Program-made: the position numbers and the translations under genes
The notes under the pieces: model-generated
Told to the model about the DNA's origin: nothing
The model's database searches: none
The model's input: the letters and a program-made list of their open reading frames with translations, nothing else
In this document: positions 3,894-6,021 of the stretch, one piece after another
Numbering within the stretch: the first letter of the stretch is position 1
Layout of the letters: every line of letters begins with the position of its first letter
From: Flammeovirgaceae bacterium
Lineage (GTDB): Bacteria > Bacteroidota > Bacteroidia > Cytophagales > Cyclobacteriaceae
Direction: 5' to 3'
Length of the DNA stretch: 6,021 bases
Assembly: GCA_003229495.1 (NCBI GenBank)
Contig: QIEB01000040.1
Coordinates: 1 to 6,021, forward strand

Positions 3894-6021
3894 ATGAAGT
3901 GGATCGATGATCGTAAAATATGGGCACTAGCCTTAATAACCTTCGCAACAAGTTTTGTCTCTTTTGGGCAAAGTTTTACTGAAGTCGCAGCAATCAGAAA
4001 TGCTCAGGTTGATGCTGGAACATCAGACGGTGGGCAAGCCTGGGCAGATCTAAATCAAGATGGTTATCTAGACCTGGTTGTGAATACCAGCAATGCTACC
4101 GGACGTTCTCGTTTACTTTTTTGGAATAGTGTCACCAATCAATACGATGATGTTACCGTTACCAATGCGCCAGAACTCTTGCTCAATACCTGTGAACGCT
4201 CTGCCTTAGCCGGAGATTTCGATAATGATGGAGACATTGACTTCATGAGGAGTACTTCATCACGATTGGAGATATATGAGAATCTGGGTTCAGGCTCTGT
4301 CCCTGCTTATAGGTTTGTGATCAGGCAAATATTCGTTCCAACTTCTTTTTCTATTCCAGGTACACAGACGGGAATGAATAATGAAGGCCTGGCTTGGATG
4401 GATTTCGATGGCGACGGGGATCTGGATGTATATATGGAAGACCACCAATATGGGCAGGATATCTTAGAGAACGATGGAACAGGATTTTTTACTCACTTTA
4501 CTCCAGACAGCAATCCCAAAGGTTTTCCCACCACAGGACTTTCAGGAGACTATTCAGTAACTGCAGACCTGGACAACAACGGGGATGTGGATATAGTGGC
4601 CCGCCGGCAAGGGATTACCGCGGCACTAAATGAAGTGGACATATTCACAAATAACAGCGATGGAACCTTTAGTCCAAATACTTCCCTAAACCTTGATACC
4701 AGGAACAGTTTTAAGGGTGGGGTGGCTGTAGCTGATTTCGACAACGATGGAGATTTTGACTATTTCTGGACCAATAATGGTACTTCCTCAGCAAATGTCA
4801 CACATGTTATTGCCGAACAAACAGGAATAAATTCAGGAATATTCGTCCAAGCGCCTGTTACCATTACCCCTGCTCCCACATGGACGGGCCAGGAAATCGA
4901 AGGGATAGCCATGGGTGATGTAAATAATGATGGCAAGGTGGATATTTTCCTGGCCTCAGACGGTGCTCCCAACTATCTGCTTATCAATACCACCAGCGGC
5001 GGAGGCTTTAGTTTTAATCATCAAAACTCAGGAATAAACCTAGGTGGGGATGGTGAAGGCTGTGCGTTTGGTGATTATGATAATGATGGTGACTTGGACC
5101 TATATGTAAACATGAGGAATGGGAACAACCAATTGTGGGAAAATGATTTAGCCGGGAATACCGACTATCTAAAGGTTGAACCATTGATCGATCTTGGTGG
5201 TGGTCTCACCAGGGTTGCGGTTGGAGCTACCGTAGTAGTGGATGAGCAAGGGTGTGTTGCTTTGAGATTCATTCAGGAAGTTAGTGGAGGCGTAGGTCAT
5301 GGTTCTCAAAATGATACCAGGCTGCATTTCGGTTTGCCCGGTGGTCCAAACTTAAGATACAAGGTAACAGTTAGTTATGTACGACCAAACGGTGGGGCAC
5401 GGGTTATTGTTAATAAATACGTGGTTCCTTCGGCACTTTCTGGGCAAACCCTTCAGGTGTTGGATACCGATCCTAGTGATCCAAATGCCACCCCGGTTGC
5501 TTTGGATGACAATTTTACTGTGGCCATGAACTCCACCAGTAACGCTTTGGATGTTCTTGCCAACGATACAGATCCCAATGGAGAAGATTTAACAATATCA
5601 CTATCAACTGGTGTTACTCCCAATGGAGGAACCATCTTTGTGAACGACAATGGAACACCAGTTGATCCAACAGACGATTTTGTAGATTATTCGCCCGCTA
5701 TAGGATTCAGCGGTGTGGATAACTTTACCTATGATGTGACCAATCTGTCTAGTTTCTGTTCATCTGCAGACGTTACCATTACTGTCAATACACCTCCCAC
5801 AGGTGATAATAATACGGTCTCCACTCCAGAGGATGTTACCTATATATTTGGAGTACCTGATTTTACGGTTAATTATTCTGATGCAAACGGCGACCCTTTC
5901 ACGGAAATCCGGGTAACCAGCCTGGAGTCTGTGGGTAACTTATTATATAATGGCACCCCGGTAACCCTAAACCAGGTAATCAGCTCTGGAGATATAGGGA
6001 GCGGGTTATTAACATTTGTTC
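3894..6021 (+). CDS. Secreted FG-GAP/ASPIC (CRTAC1-like) protein with cadherin-like repeats, 3' end outside the window
   Basis: An open frame of 709 codons runs off the window without a stop. The ATG is the only sensible start, because an in-frame TAG lies at 3882-3884. Residues 1-25 form a signal peptide (Lys2, Arg7, Lys8, hydrophobic 10-23, cleavage near SFG-Q at 23-26). Seven DxDxDGxxD calcium-binding-type loops follow at 52, 108, 170, 225, 281, 342 and 394, fitting a seven-bladed FG-GAP/VCBS propeller. An ASPIC/UnbV domain spans about 443-501, with the signature QEVSGGVGHGSQNDTRLHFG at 461-480. Two Ig/cadherin-like modules follow: 533-632 (VALDDN, VLANDTDPNGEDL, GFSGVDNFTYDV) and 633-709, cut by the window end. 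Such proteins are extracellular or surface-attached. In Bacteroidota they are often exported by the type IX system through a C-terminal domain, which cannot be seen here. Role in adhesion or glycan binding is inferred. Sampled lines look richer in G+C than the TPR gene, at least partly because of Asp/Gly-rich motifs. Confidence 0.9.
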   Translation, partial: MKWIDDRKIWALALITFATSFVSFGQSFTEVAAIRNAQVDAGTSDGGQAWADLNQDGYLDLVVNTSNATGRSRLLFWNSVTNQYDDVTVTNAPELLLNTCERSALAGDFDNDGDIDFMRSTSSRLEIYENLGSGSVPAYRFVIRQIFVPTSFSIPGTQTGMNNEGLAWMDFDGDGDLDVYMEDHQYGQDILENDGTGFFTHFTPDSNPKGFPTTGLSGDYSVTADLDNNGDVDIVARRQGITAALNEVDIFTNNSDGTFSPNTSLNLDTRNSFKGGVAVADFDNDGDFDYFWTNNGTSSANVTHVIAEQTGINSGIFVQAPVTITPAPTWTGQEIEGIAMGDVNNDGKVDIFLASDGAPNYLLINTTSGGGFSFNHQNSGINLGGDGEGCAFGDYDNDGDLDLYVNMRNGNNQLWENDLAGNTDYLKVEPLIDLGGGLTRVAVGATVVVDEQGCVALRFIQEVSGGVGHGSQNDTRLHFGLPGGPNLRYKVTVSYVRPNGGARVIVNKYVVPSALSGQTLQVLDTDPSDPNATPVALDDNFTVAMNSTSNALDVLANDTDPNGEDLTISLSTGVTPNGGTIFVNDNGTPVDPTDDFVDYSPAIGFSGVDNFTYDVTNLSSFCSSADVTITVNTPPTGDNNTVSTPEDVTYIFGVPDFTVNYSDANGDPFTEIRVTSLESVGNLLYNGTPVTLNQVISSGDIGSGLLTFV
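4047..5099 (+). repeat. Seven FG-GAP/VCBS Ca-binding repeats (predicted propeller)
   Basis: The motif starts at residues 52, 108, 170, 225, 281, 342 and 394 of the secreted protein, so repeat spacing is 56, 62, 55, 56, 61 and 52. Each loop is preceded by a short hydrophobic strand (for example AVAD, LAWMD, IAMGD) and followed by a second strand (DLVV, DVYM, DIFL, DLYV). The loops read DLNQDGYLD, DFDNDGDID, DFDGDGDLD, DLDNNGDVD, DFDNDGDFD, DVNNDGKVD and DYDNDGDLD. Only the fourth lacks the fifth-position Asp (Asn instead). Seven units match the seven blades of integrin-like propellers. Confidence 0.85.
5220..5396 (+). other. ASPIC/UnbV domain within the secreted protein
   Basis: Residues 443-501 show the family pattern: VGATVVV, then FIQEVSGG, then a GHGSQNDTRLHFGL core, then a VTVSYVRPNGG strand. 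This domain usually follows FG-GAP repeats, as in CRTAC1-like proteins. Its biochemical function in bacteria is poorly defined. Confidence 0.8.
5490..6020 (+). repeat. Tandem Ig/cadherin-like modules, second cut by the window end
   Basis: The first module covers residues 533-632: TPVALDDN opening, VLANDTDPNGEDL Asp-rich linker, VDYSPAIGFSGVDNFTYDV, and a closing DVTITVN strand. The second begins at NTPPTGDNNTVSTPEDVTY and has NYSDANGDPF and NGTPV, typical of tandem cadherin-like/VCBS modules on large surface proteins. More copies probably follow beyond the window. Confidence 0.75.

Noticed and set aside
4047..5099. Regularly spaced DNA repeats that might be taken for a CRISPR-like array
   Set aside because: The spacing is about 156-186 bp, repeats vary at the DNA level, and they are fully explained by the in-frame calcium-binding protein motifs.
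4394..5650. Out-of-frame and antisense open frames (4394-4633 +, 4550-4744 -, 4760-4972 -, 5453-5650 -) within the secreted protein gene
   Set aside because: The true frame carries continuous, well-patterned domains; these are by-products of its repetitive Asp/Asn/Gly codons.
5714..5722. Third perfect DnaA-box-like 9-mer (TGTGGATAA)
   Set aside because: It lies in coding sequence and is produced by the conserved G-V-D-N segment of the Ig/cadherin-like module.

Overview
The window looks like ordinary chromosomal DNA from a Bacteroidota bacterium, most likely a marine-type flavobacterium. This is inferred from AT-rich spacers, starts without Shine-Dalgarno sequences, a good match to the Bacteroidota -7 promoter element (TAnnTTTG) before the second gene, and a large secreted FG-GAP/ASPIC/cadherin-like protein of a kind common in that phylum. 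All three genes lie on the + strand and no RNA gene, IS element or CRISPR array is visible.

Layout: (1) 76-1929, an exported protein of about 617 residues built of tetratricopeptide repeats. (2) 1930-2107, a spacer with a perfect DnaA-box-like 9-mer, an AT-rich 10-bp inverted repeat and a probable promoter. (3) 2108-3511, a complete nucleotide-sugar dehydrogenase, most likely UDP-glucose 6-dehydrogenase. (4) 3512-3893, a 382-bp spacer without a convincing gene; it holds a nested inverted repeat just after the dehydrogenase, a second perfect DnaA-box-like 9-mer in the opposite orientation and an imperfect 20-bp-period repeat. (5) 3894 to the window end, the 5' part (709 codons, no stop) of a large secreted protein: signal peptide, seven Ca-binding-type FG-GAP/VCBS repeats that fit a seven-bladed propeller, an ASPIC/UnbV domain, then at least two Ig/cadherin-like modules.

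The genes do not look like one operon: spacers are long, the dehydrogenase has its own probable promoter, and functions differ (envelope TPR scaffold, cytosolic sugar-nucleotide oxidation, secreted surface protein). A loose common theme is the cell envelope and surface, but nothing in the sequence proves a shared pathway. I do not see a clear new biological system. The most unusual items are the architecture of the third protein and the structured spacers around the dehydrogenase gene.
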